DNA from: a bacterium
GTDB lineage: Bacteria > Armatimonadota > Zipacnadia > Zipacnadales > Zipacnadaceae
Assembly: GCA_030602615.1 (NCBI GenBank)
Contig: JAUVZM010000001.1
Span: forward strand, 1-64,000
DNA: 64,000 nt
Direction of reading: 5' to 3'
Made by a program: the position numbers and the translations under genes. Under the pieces are notes generated by a model. It was not told the origin of the DNA and did no database searches. It saw only the letters and a list, made by a program, of their open reading frames with translations. How positions within the stretch are numbered: the stretch's first letter is position 1; each line of letters begins with the position of its first letter. Shown in pieces: positions 32,512 through 41,023 of the stretch.

Positions 32512-33297
32512 CTACAGCCTTATTCGCTCAACGCGCTGATCCTCAATATAGACATCCACACGATCCCCCGGCGCGCCAGTCAAATCCACCGCGATCTCGT
32601 CACCGGGGCGATGTATGCGATCGTAGATGGTTTTCACCTGCTGACCACCAGTGAGGGTGATGCGCACGCGCTGGACAATCGGGCCAACCGGCACCACCAC
32701 GCGCAGCTGGCGCAGCAGCAACACCTCTCCATCCGGCCCCACCAGTTGGCCGAAGTTGGGGCCGCCGCTGACAACCAAGCCGACCTTCTCGCCCCGGGCC
32801 AGCTTCCGGCCCGCAGCGGGTTTCTGACCGACAATCTGACCTGCGGGCTGATCGCTATGCCGACGGGTTACCTGCCCCCCCGTCAGTGCTGTATCTGTGA
32901 GGATACGCTTGGCCTCGGTCAATCCCAGCCCGACGAGATTGGGCACAGCGATCTTTCGCTTGCCGCTGCTGATCACCAGTGCCACTCGCCGTCCTGCCCG
33001 TACTCGAGCCAGCGCTCGAGGGGTGCTGCTGACCACCTGTCCCGGGGGAATTTCACCATGATAGTGGTGAGCCGACACATAGCCATCCAGGCCGGCCTTT
33101 GCCAGTCTCTGTATGGCCTCGGCCTCCGGCTGCCCGACCACCTCGGGCACCAGCACCTGCTTGCCCCCGGCCTGCAGCCCCACAATCGAGACCAGCACAA
33201 AGACGAGGGCAGATATTCCCACAACCGCCAGCATGGTGGCACAGCCACTAAGCCAGGCTCTCACTACCGGATTATTTAACGACAGCCTAGGGAGCAT
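32512..33297 (-). CDS. Membrane-anchored PASTA-domain protein
   Basis: The 261-residue protein has one N-terminal transmembrane segment (about 15-42, ATMLAVVGISALVFVLVSIVG) and two PASTA repeats (about 46-112, VLVPEVVGQPEAEAIQRLAKAG; about 113-178, KIAVPNLVGLGLTEAKRILTDT). A beta-rich C-terminal region of about 80 residues follows. PASTA domains bind peptidoglycan or muropeptides in Ser/Thr kinases and penicillin-binding proteins, but no kinase or transpeptidase domain is fused here. It sits directly upstream of the ECF sigma gene on the same strand (46 bp), so it may feed wall status to that system (inference). Confidence 0.85.
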   Translation of the reverse strand: MLPRLSLNNPVVRAWLSGCATMLAVVGISALVFVLVSIVGLQAGGKQVLVPEVVGQPEAEAIQRLAKAGLDGYVSAHHYHGEIPPGQVVSSTPRALARVRAGRRVALVISSGKRKIAVPNLVGLGLTEAKRILTDTALTGGQVTRRHSDQPAGQIVGQKPAAGRKLARGEKVGLVVSGGPNFGQLVGPDGEVLLLRQLRVVVPVGPIVQRVRITLTGGQQVKTIYDRIHRPGDEIAVDLTGAPGDRVDVYIEDQRVERIRL

Positions 33298-33436
33298 ACC
33301 CCAGCCCTTGGCTTAACCGTAGGATTGTGGACAGGCTACTATTGACGCGCCGCCACTTCATAGTAACGCCAACACCGCGCCGCTGGGACGGGCTTTTTTC
33401 TCTGCCGGCCAATACCAATCCCCAGGGTGATCCCAG

Positions 33437-35077
33437 TTAGCCCAGCAGTCGCTCTATCGCCTCTTGCAAATCAGTAAGCTGAATCTGGTCAGTCAGGATG
33501 ACCTGGCCAATTCGGGACACAACAGGCAGCCGCAGGCGACCGCCCCGCAACTTCTTATCGGCTGACATCGCCGTCCCCGCCTGCCGGGGATCTATCCCGC
33601 TCAGGTCCGGTTGCAAGCCGGCCTGCGTGATCAGTCGCTGCAATCTTTCCACCACATCCGGCTCGCTGAGCTTCTTTTCGACTGCCACTTCACTTTCGGC
33701 AACCATTCCCACCGCAATGGCCTCGCCGTGAGAAAGTTGCCACTGGGGCGCAGCTCGCTCCAGCGCGTGACCGACGGTGTGACCAAAATTCAGCACTGCC
33801 CGCTGGCCCTGCTCAAGGGGGTCAGCCGTCACCACTTCGGCCTTAATCTGACAGTTGCGAGCCAGCACATACTTCAAACAGACCGGATCGCGCTTCTCCA
33901 GCCTTTCGAGGTTCTCCTCCAAGTAACCGAACATGGCTTCGTCGGCAATAGCAGCGTGCTTGATGACCTCCGCCAGTCCCGACTGGAACTGGCTATCGGA
34001 GAGCGTGCTCAGTGTCTCAATATCAACGATGACAGCCTGCGGCTGGTGGAAGGCGCCGACCAGATTCTTAGCCCGTGGCAGATCTACCGCAACTTTGCCC
34101 CCAACGCTAGCGTCCACCTGTGCCAGCAAGGTGGTAGGCACCTGCACAAACTCCAGTCCCCGCATGAAGACGGCAGCAACAAAGCCGGCCAGATCCCCAA
34201 CCATCCCTCCGCCCACCGCGAATACCACGCTGCTGCGGTCGAGGCCCGCTTCGGCCAACTGCTCGCACAAACGCCCGGCAGTGGCAAGTGTCTTGCTGCC
34301 TTCACCGCTGGGCACCGCAAACAGATGGGCATCCCAGCCAGCTCGTTCCAGGCTTTCCGCTACCGCTGACGCATACAGCTCCTCCAGATTATCATCAGTA
34401 ATGACGGCTGCACGCTGACCCCGTTGATCAGGGGCAGCGATCTCTCCGACTGCCTCCAACAACCTCCTATTAACATAAATTGTATAGCTGTCATCCTCCA
34501 GCTCTACCGGTATCTCAACCGGCCCAGGGGCCAGCAGGCAGCCGCGCGGGTCAGCCCTCATTGCTTCTGCGACGGCCTCCGCAGCCTGCTCGACAGATAA
34601 CTCGTCAGTCGCAATATGGTAGTCAGCCTGCTGGTATGCCGCTTCGCGTTCAGCCAGCAATTGCTGGATCTCTGTCTGTGGATCTGGCTTGTTCAGCAGA
34701 GGGCGCTCACTGCTGGCTGCCGTCCGCTGCATAATCGTCTCCGGGCTCGCCTGCAAGCAGATAATCGGCCCCATCCGGCGCAGCAGCTCGACATTGTCCT
34801 CGCGCAACAGGATCCCCCCGCCTGTGCTGATGATCAGACCACGCTGCCCGGCCAGTTGAGTAAGAATTTCCGTCTCCAGGTCCCGAAAATGCTGTTCACC
34901 GCGGGTGGCGAATATTTCTGCTATGCTGGTGCCCACTTGCTCCTCGATCATTGCGTCGGTGTCTACGCTCCTCAGCCCCCAGCGTCGGCTCAGCAGCTCC
35001 GCCACTACACTTTTGCCCGTGCCCATAAAACCGGTCAGAATGATCGCCGCGGCGGGCGGTCGAAGGGCGGGAACCAA
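33437..35077 (-). CDS. aroKB: Bifunctional shikimate kinase / 3-dehydroquinate synthase (AroK-AroB fusion)
   Basis: A 546-residue fusion. The N-terminal half is shikimate kinase: P-loop GFMGTGKS, DTDAMIEEQVG, ISTGGGILL and RPLL. The second half, from about residue 185, is 3-dehydroquinate synthase: PSGEGSKTL, VGGGMVGDLAGFVAA, VPTTLLAQVDASVGGKVAVDLP, AEVIKHAAI and NFGHTVGHALE. It therefore does two non-consecutive shikimate-pathway steps. It starts at TTG with GGGGAGGTG upstream, 3 bp after the aroC stop, so the two are coupled. Similar fusions occur in a few bacterial lineages such as Thermotoga. Confidence 0.95.
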   Translation of the reverse strand: MVPALRPPAAAIILTGFMGTGKSVVAELLSRRWGLRSVDTDAMIEEQVGTSIAEIFATRGEQHFRDLETEILTQLAGQRGLIISTGGGILLREDNVELLRRMGPIICLQASPETIMQRTAASSERPLLNKPDPQTEIQQLLAEREAAYQQADYHIATDELSVEQAAEAVAEAMRADPRGCLLAPGPVEIPVELEDDSYTIYVNRRLLEAVGEIAAPDQRGQRAAVITDDNLEELYASAVAESLERAGWDAHLFAVPSGEGSKTLATAGRLCEQLAEAGLDRSSVVFAVGGGMVGDLAGFVAAVFMRGLEFVQVPTTLLAQVDASVGGKVAVDLPRAKNLVGAFHQPQAVIVDIETLSTLSDSQFQSGLAEVIKHAAIADEAMFGYLEENLERLEKRDPVCLKYVLARNCQIKAEVVTADPLEQGQRAVLNFGHTVGHALERAAPQWQLSHGEAIAVGMVAESEVAVEKKLSEPDVVERLQRLITQAGLQPDLSGIDPRQAGTAMSADKKLRGGRLRLPVVSRIGQVILTDQIQLTDLQEAIERLLG

Positions 35078-35080
35078 GGC

Positions 35081-36292
35081 CTACACCTCCCCGCCATCTG
35101 GTGGCTGCCACAACTGGCGCAGCCGCTGCCAATATGCCTGCCAGGCCGCCTGCATATCCTGGAGGCTGTCGCCGCCGAACTTCTCCCGCATCGCCTGGGC
35201 CAAAACAAAGCTCACCATCGCCTCTCCAACTACCGACGCAGCAGGCACCGCACAGACATCGGAGCGTTCGGCGTGGGCTGGTTGTGGTTCCAGGCTAGGC
35301 AGCTCAATTGAGGGCAGCGGCTGGGTGAGGGTAGGAATCGGCTTCATCGCCGCCCGCACTACAATCGGCTCACCATTGGAAATCCCACCCTCTGTGCCAC
35401 CAGCGTTATTACTCGTGCGCACGAACGGCCAGCGGCTGTCGACATCGCCAGTCTGGATAGGATCGTGGACCTCAGAGCCGGGTCGGTCGGCCGCAGCCTT
35501 GCCCAAGCCAATTTCCACGCTCTTGATGGCAGGAATGCTCATAACTGCTGCGGCCAGGCGACTGTCTATCCGCTCATGCCACATTGCCGTCGAACCCAGG
35601 CCCGGCGGGACGCCAACTGCACAAATTTCAAACTCCCCGCCCACTGTATCCCCATTCTGGGCGGCCTCGCCAATTGCCTCGCGCATTTGCTGGGCTGCCT
35701 TCTGGTCGCCACACCGTACATCGCTGTCCTCCACTCGCGCCCAGAACTGCTCGTCTGAGGGCAGCGCAGGCTCTGCCCGGATTCCTGCGATATTCACCAC
35801 GCAACTCAACACAGTAATGTCGAACTGTTCCAGGAGTTGCCGGCAGATGGCGCCGATGGCTACCCGCGCTGCCGTCTCGCGAGCACTGGCCCGCTCCAGC
35901 ACATTGCGCATATCGCGGTGCCCAAACTTGGCCGCACCGGCCAGGTCTGCGTGCCCCGGTCGCGGCACACTCACCGCCCGCTGGCTGGTGAACTCCCCCT
36001 CAGGTGGGGTGATCGCCATTTCCTGCTCCCAGTTAGGCCAATCGCGATTTTCGATTGTCAGGGCCAGCGGGCTACCCAGCGTCTTGCCGTGGCGCACGCC
36101 ACCAGTTATCAGCGCGCGGTCACTTTCGATCTGCATACGCCGGCCGCGTCCGTAACCACCCTGACGGCGGGCCAATTCACCATCTATCCGGCTGATATCT
36201 ACCGGCAGTCCCGCCGGCAAGCCCGTCAGTATCGCAGTAAGCTGACGTCCGTGCGACTCCCCGGCTGTACAGAAGTCAAGTCTGGTAGCCAT
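35081..36292 (-). CDS. aroC: Chorismate synthase
   Basis: It converts EPSP to chorismate using reduced flavin. At 403 residues it has FCTAGESHGRQL at the start, RRQGGYGRGRRMQIE, RPGHADLAGAAKFGHRDMRNVLERASARETAARVAIG, and a GGTEGGISNGEPIVVRAAMKPIPTL block. The N-terminal MATRLDFCTAGESHG fixes the start. It is followed after 3 bp by aroKB. A perfect 10-bp hairpin (36313-36341) lies between it and the upstream secretin gene. Confidence 0.96.
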   Translation of the reverse strand: MATRLDFCTAGESHGRQLTAILTGLPAGLPVDISRIDGELARRQGGYGRGRRMQIESDRALITGGVRHGKTLGSPLALTIENRDWPNWEQEMAITPPEGEFTSQRAVSVPRPGHADLAGAAKFGHRDMRNVLERASARETAARVAIGAICRQLLEQFDITVLSCVVNIAGIRAEPALPSDEQFWARVEDSDVRCGDQKAAQQMREAIGEAAQNGDTVGGEFEICAVGVPPGLGSTAMWHERIDSRLAAAVMSIPAIKSVEIGLGKAAADRPGSEVHDPIQTGDVDSRWPFVRTSNNAGGTEGGISNGEPIVVRAAMKPIPTLTQPLPSIELPSLEPQPAHAERSDVCAVPAASVVGEAMVSFVLAQAMREKFGGDSLQDMQAAWQAYWQRLRQLWQPPDGGEV

Positions 36293-36312
36293 GGTGATAC
36301 TCTCTTATGCAC

Positions 36313-36341
36313 GAACGGCACAACCCCGGGCTGTGCCGTTC
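36313..36341 (-). terminator. Hairpin between the secretin gene and aroC
   Basis: The perfect 10-bp inverted repeat gaacggcaca / tgtgccgttc has a GC-rich 9-nt loop and no T-run on the minus strand. It may attenuate or stabilise the message rather than end it. Confidence 0.45.
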
Positions 36342-36380
36342 ATAGCGATGTCCAACTGATTGTGGCCGCAGCAGCGAAGC

Positions 36381-38120
36381 CTATTGCCGCGGTATCTCCC
36401 GGAGGATGGTTGGGGTCACAAAGATTAGTAGCTCTGACCTCCGCCGGCTGACAGTGCGCGAGCGGAACAGATTGCCAATTATCGGAAGCGAGTGAAGCAG
36501 AGGTGTCTTGCGGACATTGACGTCCTCGTTGGTCCGGGTAAATCCACCGATAACAATAGTATCTCCATCGGCGACGCGAACCTGGGTGTAGGCCGTCTGT
36601 GTGCTCACGATGGGCAAGTGCTCCCCATTGGGGCCAATCACCGTGCCGACCTGGTCGTCAATTTCCGGCTCCAACCTCAGAACCACCGTATCGTCTTCCA
36701 GGATTCTGGGCGTGACGTATAGCGACTGAGTCACGCTCACCGTCTCTGTCTCAAAATCAACTGTCCGTTGACCGAATTCGTTGTAGCTGACCGTTGCGTA
36801 GAAGTAAGGAATCTCGGTAGTGAAATCAACTGAGGCTTCCATGTTATTCTGAGCCGTCACTCGTGGTGCGTTGATCAGCTCAGCGCGCCCCTCGGTCAGC
36901 AACGTGCGCAGTTCGGCTTCAAATCGCCCCCGGCGGATCCGACCAACGCTGGTGCCCTCTCCCGGGGCAAAGCCCAGATTGAAGAACTCGGCTGATCCAT
37001 CAGCCACGAACCAGTCAATACCAAAAGCCTTATCTCTGCTGGTCTGTACTTCGACGAATCTGGCCTCGATTTGGACTTGCTTCGTGGGCTTATCAAAGAA
37101 TGCCAGTATTTCGCGGAACTTGTCAATAGCCTCCTGAGTGCCATGAACCAGCAGCACATTCTGATCCAGAATAGCCAGAGGCGGTTCCATCCCTAATGGC
37201 AGACTTACCCCAGCCCCGCCGCCGTAGCCACCGTAGCCACCGCCACCGTAGCCACCGCGACCACCATATTGCCCTCCACCATATTGCCCTCCACGGCCAT
37301 ACTGGCTGCCTCCCCTTCCCCCACCATACATTCCGCCCAATCCAGTGCCCAATCCGCCACCGCCGTACCCGCCATACTGCGGCCACTGCCCAACCCCAAC
37401 GAAGGAAGCCCCCGGCAAGCTCAGGTCACCAGTAAAGGGAAGCGCTCTATCCCTCGGTTGGTCATAAGGACCAGGCCGCAAGGGTACAGTACCTCCCCCA
37501 GCAACCCCACCACCGAACATCCAGGCAGCTTCCGCGGGATCGTAGTACTCGAGCTTGATATGGTCCCAAATCCACTCACCCCCGCTGGTCTGCTGCGGCA
37601 CGGGGCTCGACCCTTCTATCTGCCAGGCAGGAATTATGGGGACTTCCGGGGCAACTGCCGGCACGACAGGCAAGTTAGGCAAAGGCGGGCGCACCACCGT
37701 GCGCTCACCGGGTGGTGCTGTACCGTAGGGGGCGAGCGGTATTCCCCCCGGCATCGCACTAGCACCAGAGGGCGATACCACGTAAGTCGTTGGGTCCAGC
37801 TTGTATACCTGGCAGCCGTGGGTCTGCGCGATTAGATACAAAGCTTCCTCGATTGTCTTATCGCGCAGATTCATACTGGCGACGGTGCCGCTGACACCTT
37901 CGTTGATCACTATATCAACGCCAGCAGCACGCCCCAACATGCGCAAGACCTCGCCAATCTCCCCACCTTTAATGTCTAGCTTAATGGGATGGGAGCTTTC
38001 TCCAGCCGTTGCCTGATCAGCCCACGCCAGACCCCCCACACCAAGTACTGACCAAAGAGCTGTCGCGGCGAGTAATAGTGCAAATGTTACCGTTGCGCGC
38101 CTCATTCTCAACTGTTGCAT
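36381..38120 (-). CDS. Secretin (PilQ/GspD family) with Gly/Tyr-rich insert
   Basis: A 579-residue outer-membrane channel protein. It has a signal peptide (about 1-35, LLLAATALWSVLGVGGLAWA), one STN/N0 domain (about 45-115, LDIKGGEIGEVLRMLGRAAG), a proline-rich stretch, a Gly-rich insert (about 240-305, many GGYGG units), an N1-like domain (ILDQNVLLVHGTQEAIDKFREIL) and the C-terminal secretin domain ending with LHSLPIIGNLFRSR and SELLIFVTPTIL. This is the outer-membrane pore for a type IV pilus or type II-like system whose inner-membrane parts (PilM/N/O-like) are encoded upstream in the same operon. No PilB/PilC-type motor is in the window. Confidence 0.93.
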   Translation of the reverse strand: MQQLRMRRATVTFALLLAATALWSVLGVGGLAWADQATAGESSHPIKLDIKGGEIGEVLRMLGRAAGVDIVINEGVSGTVASMNLRDKTIEEALYLIAQTHGCQVYKLDPTTYVVSPSGASAMPGGIPLAPYGTAPPGERTVVRPPLPNLPVVPAVAPEVPIIPAWQIEGSSPVPQQTSGGEWIWDHIKLEYYDPAEAAWMFGGGVAGGGTVPLRPGPYDQPRDRALPFTGDLSLPGASFVGVGQWPQYGGYGGGGLGTGLGGMYGGGRGGSQYGRGGQYGGGQYGGRGGYGGGGYGGYGGGAGVSLPLGMEPPLAILDQNVLLVHGTQEAIDKFREILAFFDKPTKQVQIEARFVEVQTSRDKAFGIDWFVADGSAEFFNLGFAPGEGTSVGRIRRGRFEAELRTLLTEGRAELINAPRVTAQNNMEASVDFTTEIPYFYATVSYNEFGQRTVDFETETVSVTQSLYVTPRILEDDTVVLRLEPEIDDQVGTVIGPNGEHLPIVSTQTAYTQVRVADGDTIVIGGFTRTNEDVNVRKTPLLHSLPIIGNLFRSRTVSRRRSELLIFVTPTILREIPRQ

Positions 38121-38235
38121 TGTACCCTCCCATGCTTGCAGCGGACCCGGTACATAGTAATCACGATGCTACGCCCCCATTGCTCCCACTTTCTATCCGT
38201 AGCCGAAGAGGTCTCAATCCGATGCCGCTTCGCTA

Positions 38236-39108
38236 CTAGTAACCATAACCGCCGTAACGGCTGCCGCCGCCATAGCCGCCACCACCATAACCACCACCGC
38301 CGTAACGACTGCCACCGCCATAGCCGCCACCACCATAACCACCACGGCCGCCACCACCATAACCACCACGGCCGCCACCACCATAACCACCACGGCCGCC
38401 ACGGCTACCATAGCCACCGCGGCCCCCACCACCATAGCCACCGTACCCGCCACCCCCACCACCCTGGCCGCCGCCCACAGTCCCACCACCGAACATTTGC
38501 GTCACGATGTACGGATCAACAAACCTCAGCGGTATGATGCGAAAAACCATGTCTTCAGGCGAGTAGGTCTGTAGGGCTTGTGTTCCAATCCCGGTTGTCA
38601 GACCCCCGCCCATAAGACCGGTAGCACCAATACCAGGTTGCCGCCCTATCGGCTGAGGCTGAGTGAGACCGAAACCGCTAGAAGCGCCGACATTGACGCC
38701 CGGCGGAGTCGGCCTATACGGCGCGGGTTGCACCATTGCCCCTCCCGTAGCTGTGGGGCGGTAGGTTCTGCCTCCTGCCGCGGTCTGGGCAACTTCCCGT
38801 ATGTGCCAGACACCATTTTCGTTGACGCCAGCAAGGTCGGCCGCCCTGAGTATCTGTTGCAGCGCTTCAACCGGCGTCACCTCGGTTAGCGCAAGCGTTA
38901 CCGGCCGCGAACCCAGCTCGCCGGGCAACGCGTACTGGATGCCAAACTGCCGCTGCAGCACACTCAGGACGTCGGCGACAGGAGCATCCTTCCACTGCAC
39001 CGAAAGCCGACCCTGATCCTGCTGAGCGTAGCCAATCGCAGGCAACCCCGCTATCATGGTTAGCACTACAACGCTGACTACTAGATAACCTGCCGCATGT
39101 CTGCTCAT
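38236..39108 (-). CDS. Exported STN-domain protein with Gly/Tyr/Arg-rich C-terminus
   Basis: The 290-residue product has a signal peptide (about 1-29), one STN domain (about 34-105: LSVQWKDAPVADVLSVLQRQFG, LALTEVTPVEALQQILRAADL) and no secretin pore. A middle region (about 110-215) contains TGIGTQALQTYSPEDMVFRIIPLRF, resembling the N1-type segment of secretins. The last 75 residues are GGYGG/GRGGYGG/SRYGG repeats. It looks like a secretin N-terminus joined to a low-complexity tail in place of the pore. It sits between the PilP-like and secretin genes. It could be an assembly partner of the secretin or a matrix protein; the family is not known to me. Confidence 0.75.
   Translation of the reverse strand: MSRHAAGYLVVSVVVLTMIAGLPAIGYAQQDQGRLSVQWKDAPVADVLSVLQRQFGIQYALPGELGSRPVTLALTEVTPVEALQQILRAADLAGVNENGVWHIREVAQTAAGGRTYRPTATGGAMVQPAPYRPTPPGVNVGASSGFGLTQPQPIGRQPGIGATGLMGGGLTTGIGTQALQTYSPEDMVFRIIPLRFVDPYIVTQMFGGGTVGGGQGGGGGGYGGYGGGGRGGYGSRGGRGGYGGGGRGGYGGGGRGGYGGGGYGGGSRYGGGGYGGGGYGGGSRYGGYGY
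38324..38395 (-). repeat. Tandem 24-bp repeat encoding Gly/Arg/Tyr units
   Basis: Three perfect, adjacent 24-bp copies (38324-38347, 38348-38371, 38372-38395) lie inside the STN-Gly gene, next to longer imperfect duplications of about 48 bp (38251-38346). The unit is a multiple of three, so copy-number changes keep the frame. Confidence 0.85.
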
Positions 39109-39213
39109 TCCGTTCGCCTCCTAAAACTGATCATCCCAATCGCACCATACATCCCCGTTCTTTCTACCAATATTGACGAGTTCGACGGATCAATTGTTTG
39201 CTTCGGTAACTCT

Positions 39214-39924
39214 TTACTTTGTCCTCAACAGGACACGGCGGACCTCGCCGCTAACCACGTTGCTGACCCTGACATAGTCCTGCCCGATTTGCTCGACCAG
39301 CCAGTCATCAACTATATCACCGGGTTGGATACTGCCGGTCTGGCCAGTCCTCATTTCGTAGATGGCCAGAGGCCGGTCGCCCGCCCACATGATACTGCTG
39401 ATGCGCATGAACTTGACTTCGCCGACCTCCGGCGCGGCCACTGGTTCAGGCTCAGGCCGCCGTTGGGCTGAGCCGATACCGACGCGACTCGCAAGTGGCA
39501 GCTGATCCCAGTTCGGTCCGTACTTGGTGCTTACCGTTGCTGCTGCAATACCCAGGCCACCAGAAAAAGGATTGGGCTGGGTACTTTCAAAGGGGTCCCC
39601 CTCGAAGATATTCTCTATGGGAGCTGGCGCTGCCTGCATACCCATCCCCATACCCATCATGCCCATCTGACTGGGCATGCCCCTTCCCGGTCCCATGGGA
39701 GCCCCACCTGGGCCTGGTGGGCGCACGCTGCCCGGTCCTATGGGAGCCCCACCTGGGCCTGGTGGGCGCACGCTGCCCGGTCCCGGTATCTGCGGCTGGG
39801 CTTCAGTGGCTACGCTGCCTAGTTGGGTTGCCGGCAACACAACCATCAATAGTAGTGCCAATGCTAGCATCAACGAGCCGAGTCCGCCCGCCACCATAAT
39901 CTTTGTTTTGCGCCTGGTAGACAC
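39214..39924 (-). CDS. PilP-like inner-membrane lipoprotein/assembly protein with PGPGG repeats
   Basis: The 236-residue protein has one N-terminal transmembrane segment (about 8-35), two copies of GPGSVRPPGPGGAP (about 48-76), a Met/Gly-rich stretch, and a C-terminal beta domain (VGEVKFMRISSIMWAGDRPLAIYEM...QPGDIVDDWLVEQIGQDYVRV) of the kind found in PilP/GspC. In type IV pilus systems that domain links PilN/PilO to the secretin. It lies 16 bp after the PilO-like gene. The repeats are shared at DNA level with pilO and pilN here. Confidence 0.75.
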   Translation of the reverse strand: MSTRRKTKIMVAGGLGSLMLALALLLMVVLPATQLGSVATEAQPQIPGPGSVRPPGPGGAPIGPGSVRPPGPGGAPMGPGRGMPSQMGMMGMGMGMQAAPAPIENIFEGDPFESTQPNPFSGGLGIAAATVSTKYGPNWDQLPLASRVGIGSAQRRPEPEPVAAPEVGEVKFMRISSIMWAGDRPLAIYEMRTGQTGSIQPGDIVDDWLVEQIGQDYVRVSNVVSGEVRRVLLRTK

Positions 39925-39940
39925 TTATAATCTCCCCCGA

Positions 39941-40834
39941 CTATTGTGATGGACGTATGCTGCCCGGTCCTGTATAGGCCTCTTGTCCGAGTCCGCCTGG
40001 CATCCCGCCTGCCCCACCTGGGCCTGGTGGACGTACGCTGCCCGGTCCTATAGGTCTCTGTCCCGGTCCGCCTGGCATACCGCCTACCCCACCTGGGCCT
40101 GGTGGACGTACGCTGCCCGGTCCTGTATAGGCCTCTTGTCCCAGTCCGCCCATTGCACCCCTGATCCCCGGGCCGCCCATTGCGCCCATCATCCCCGCTC
40201 CGGCCGCTCCGGCTGCCGCCAGACCTGGCGGGACTTCTACCAATAAGTAGATTGTCATGGGCAGAGTTGCACTTATTGTATTACCTTGGCCTGATAATGA
40301 CAAGCCCTCAATCGTAGCAATGCGTGGAAACTCAGGCAATGCTCGATATAGTCTCTCAATCTCGGACAGTGTCCCTTGTATGCCCAGATTGATCTGCGCC
40401 ACCCGGTAAAAGCCATTGGGCGGCGGAGCAGGGGGGAGATTAGGGGGAGCGGCGATGCTATCCCCAGAAGTGATCCTCACGCCCTGGTCTCCTACCCACT
40501 CCTCGATTGTGCCGGCTAGATTCTGTCGCATCTCCGGCCACAAAGAGGCAAACAGAGCCGGCAACGGATGACCAAAAGACAGCTTGATGCTTCGTCTGTC
40601 CATCAGCTTCTGCAGCTTGGTGTCCGCCCCCAGCCAACGTCCCTTCAGGATAGCCAGTTTTTTCTCGACCGAGTCTTTTTGGGCCGCCTTGTCCTGCTCC
40701 TGTTTCAGCTTGGCCTGCAGGTCACTGAGCTCAGCTTGTGCGGGCTTTATCAGCGTGAAAAAGGCGCCCGCAGCAATTCCAACGATCAGAACAAGCACGA
40801 TAGCAATTACAGCAACTGACGGTATTTTGTCCAT
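39941..40834 (-). CDS. pilO: PilO-like inner-membrane protein with C-terminal PGPGG repeats
   Basis: A 297-residue bitopic protein: one transmembrane helix (about 7-30, VAVIAIVLVLIVGIAAGAFF), a coiled coil (about 32-75), a ferredoxin-like PilO core (about 135-205, FYRVAQINLGIQGTLSEIERLYRALPEF), then about 85 residues of MGG/PGPGG repeats including GPGSVRPPGPGG twice. PilO pairs with PilN to form the alignment complex between motor and secretin. Genes for PilM, PilN, PilP and the secretin flank it, which supports the assignment. The repeat tail is not part of known PilO proteins. Confidence 0.8.
   Translation of the reverse strand: MDKIPSVAVIAIVLVLIVGIAAGAFFTLIKPAQAELSDLQAKLKQEQDKAAQKDSVEKKLAILKGRWLGADTKLQKLMDRRSIKLSFGHPLPALFASLWPEMRQNLAGTIEEWVGDQGVRITSGDSIAAPPNLPPAPPPNGFYRVAQINLGIQGTLSEIERLYRALPEFPRIATIEGLSLSGQGNTISATLPMTIYLLVEVPPGLAAAGAAGAGMMGAMGGPGIRGAMGGLGQEAYTGPGSVRPPGPGGVGGMPGGPGQRPIGPGSVRPPGPGGAGGMPGGLGQEAYTGPGSIRPSQ
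40069..40124 (-). repeat. 56-bp repeat, pilO copy
   Basis: Identical over 56 bp to 41074-41129 in the pilN-like gene, and nearly identical (two differences) to 39994-40049 just downstream. It encodes the GPGSVRPPGPGGVGGMPG unit. Confidence 0.9.
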
Positions 40835-41023
40835 AATCGCGTCTCCGAGAAATTCGACTATCGGTACTACATTTGTATTACTTGCTACCTATCAAATAAC
40901 CTCAATCGTTTGATCGACTCGGTCTATTCCACCACTACTGACGCTTATGACCCTCGGCCCACTTCGCTACCTCGTGGCGCAGGTCCCGGTCTACCTGCCG
41001 GGCCGCCTGGCATATCGCCTATC

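Noticed and set aside
38240-38480. Regularly spaced repeats resembling a CRISPR array
   Set aside because: The repeats are contiguous, codon-phased and encode Gly/Tyr/Arg units; there are no unique spacers and no cas genes.
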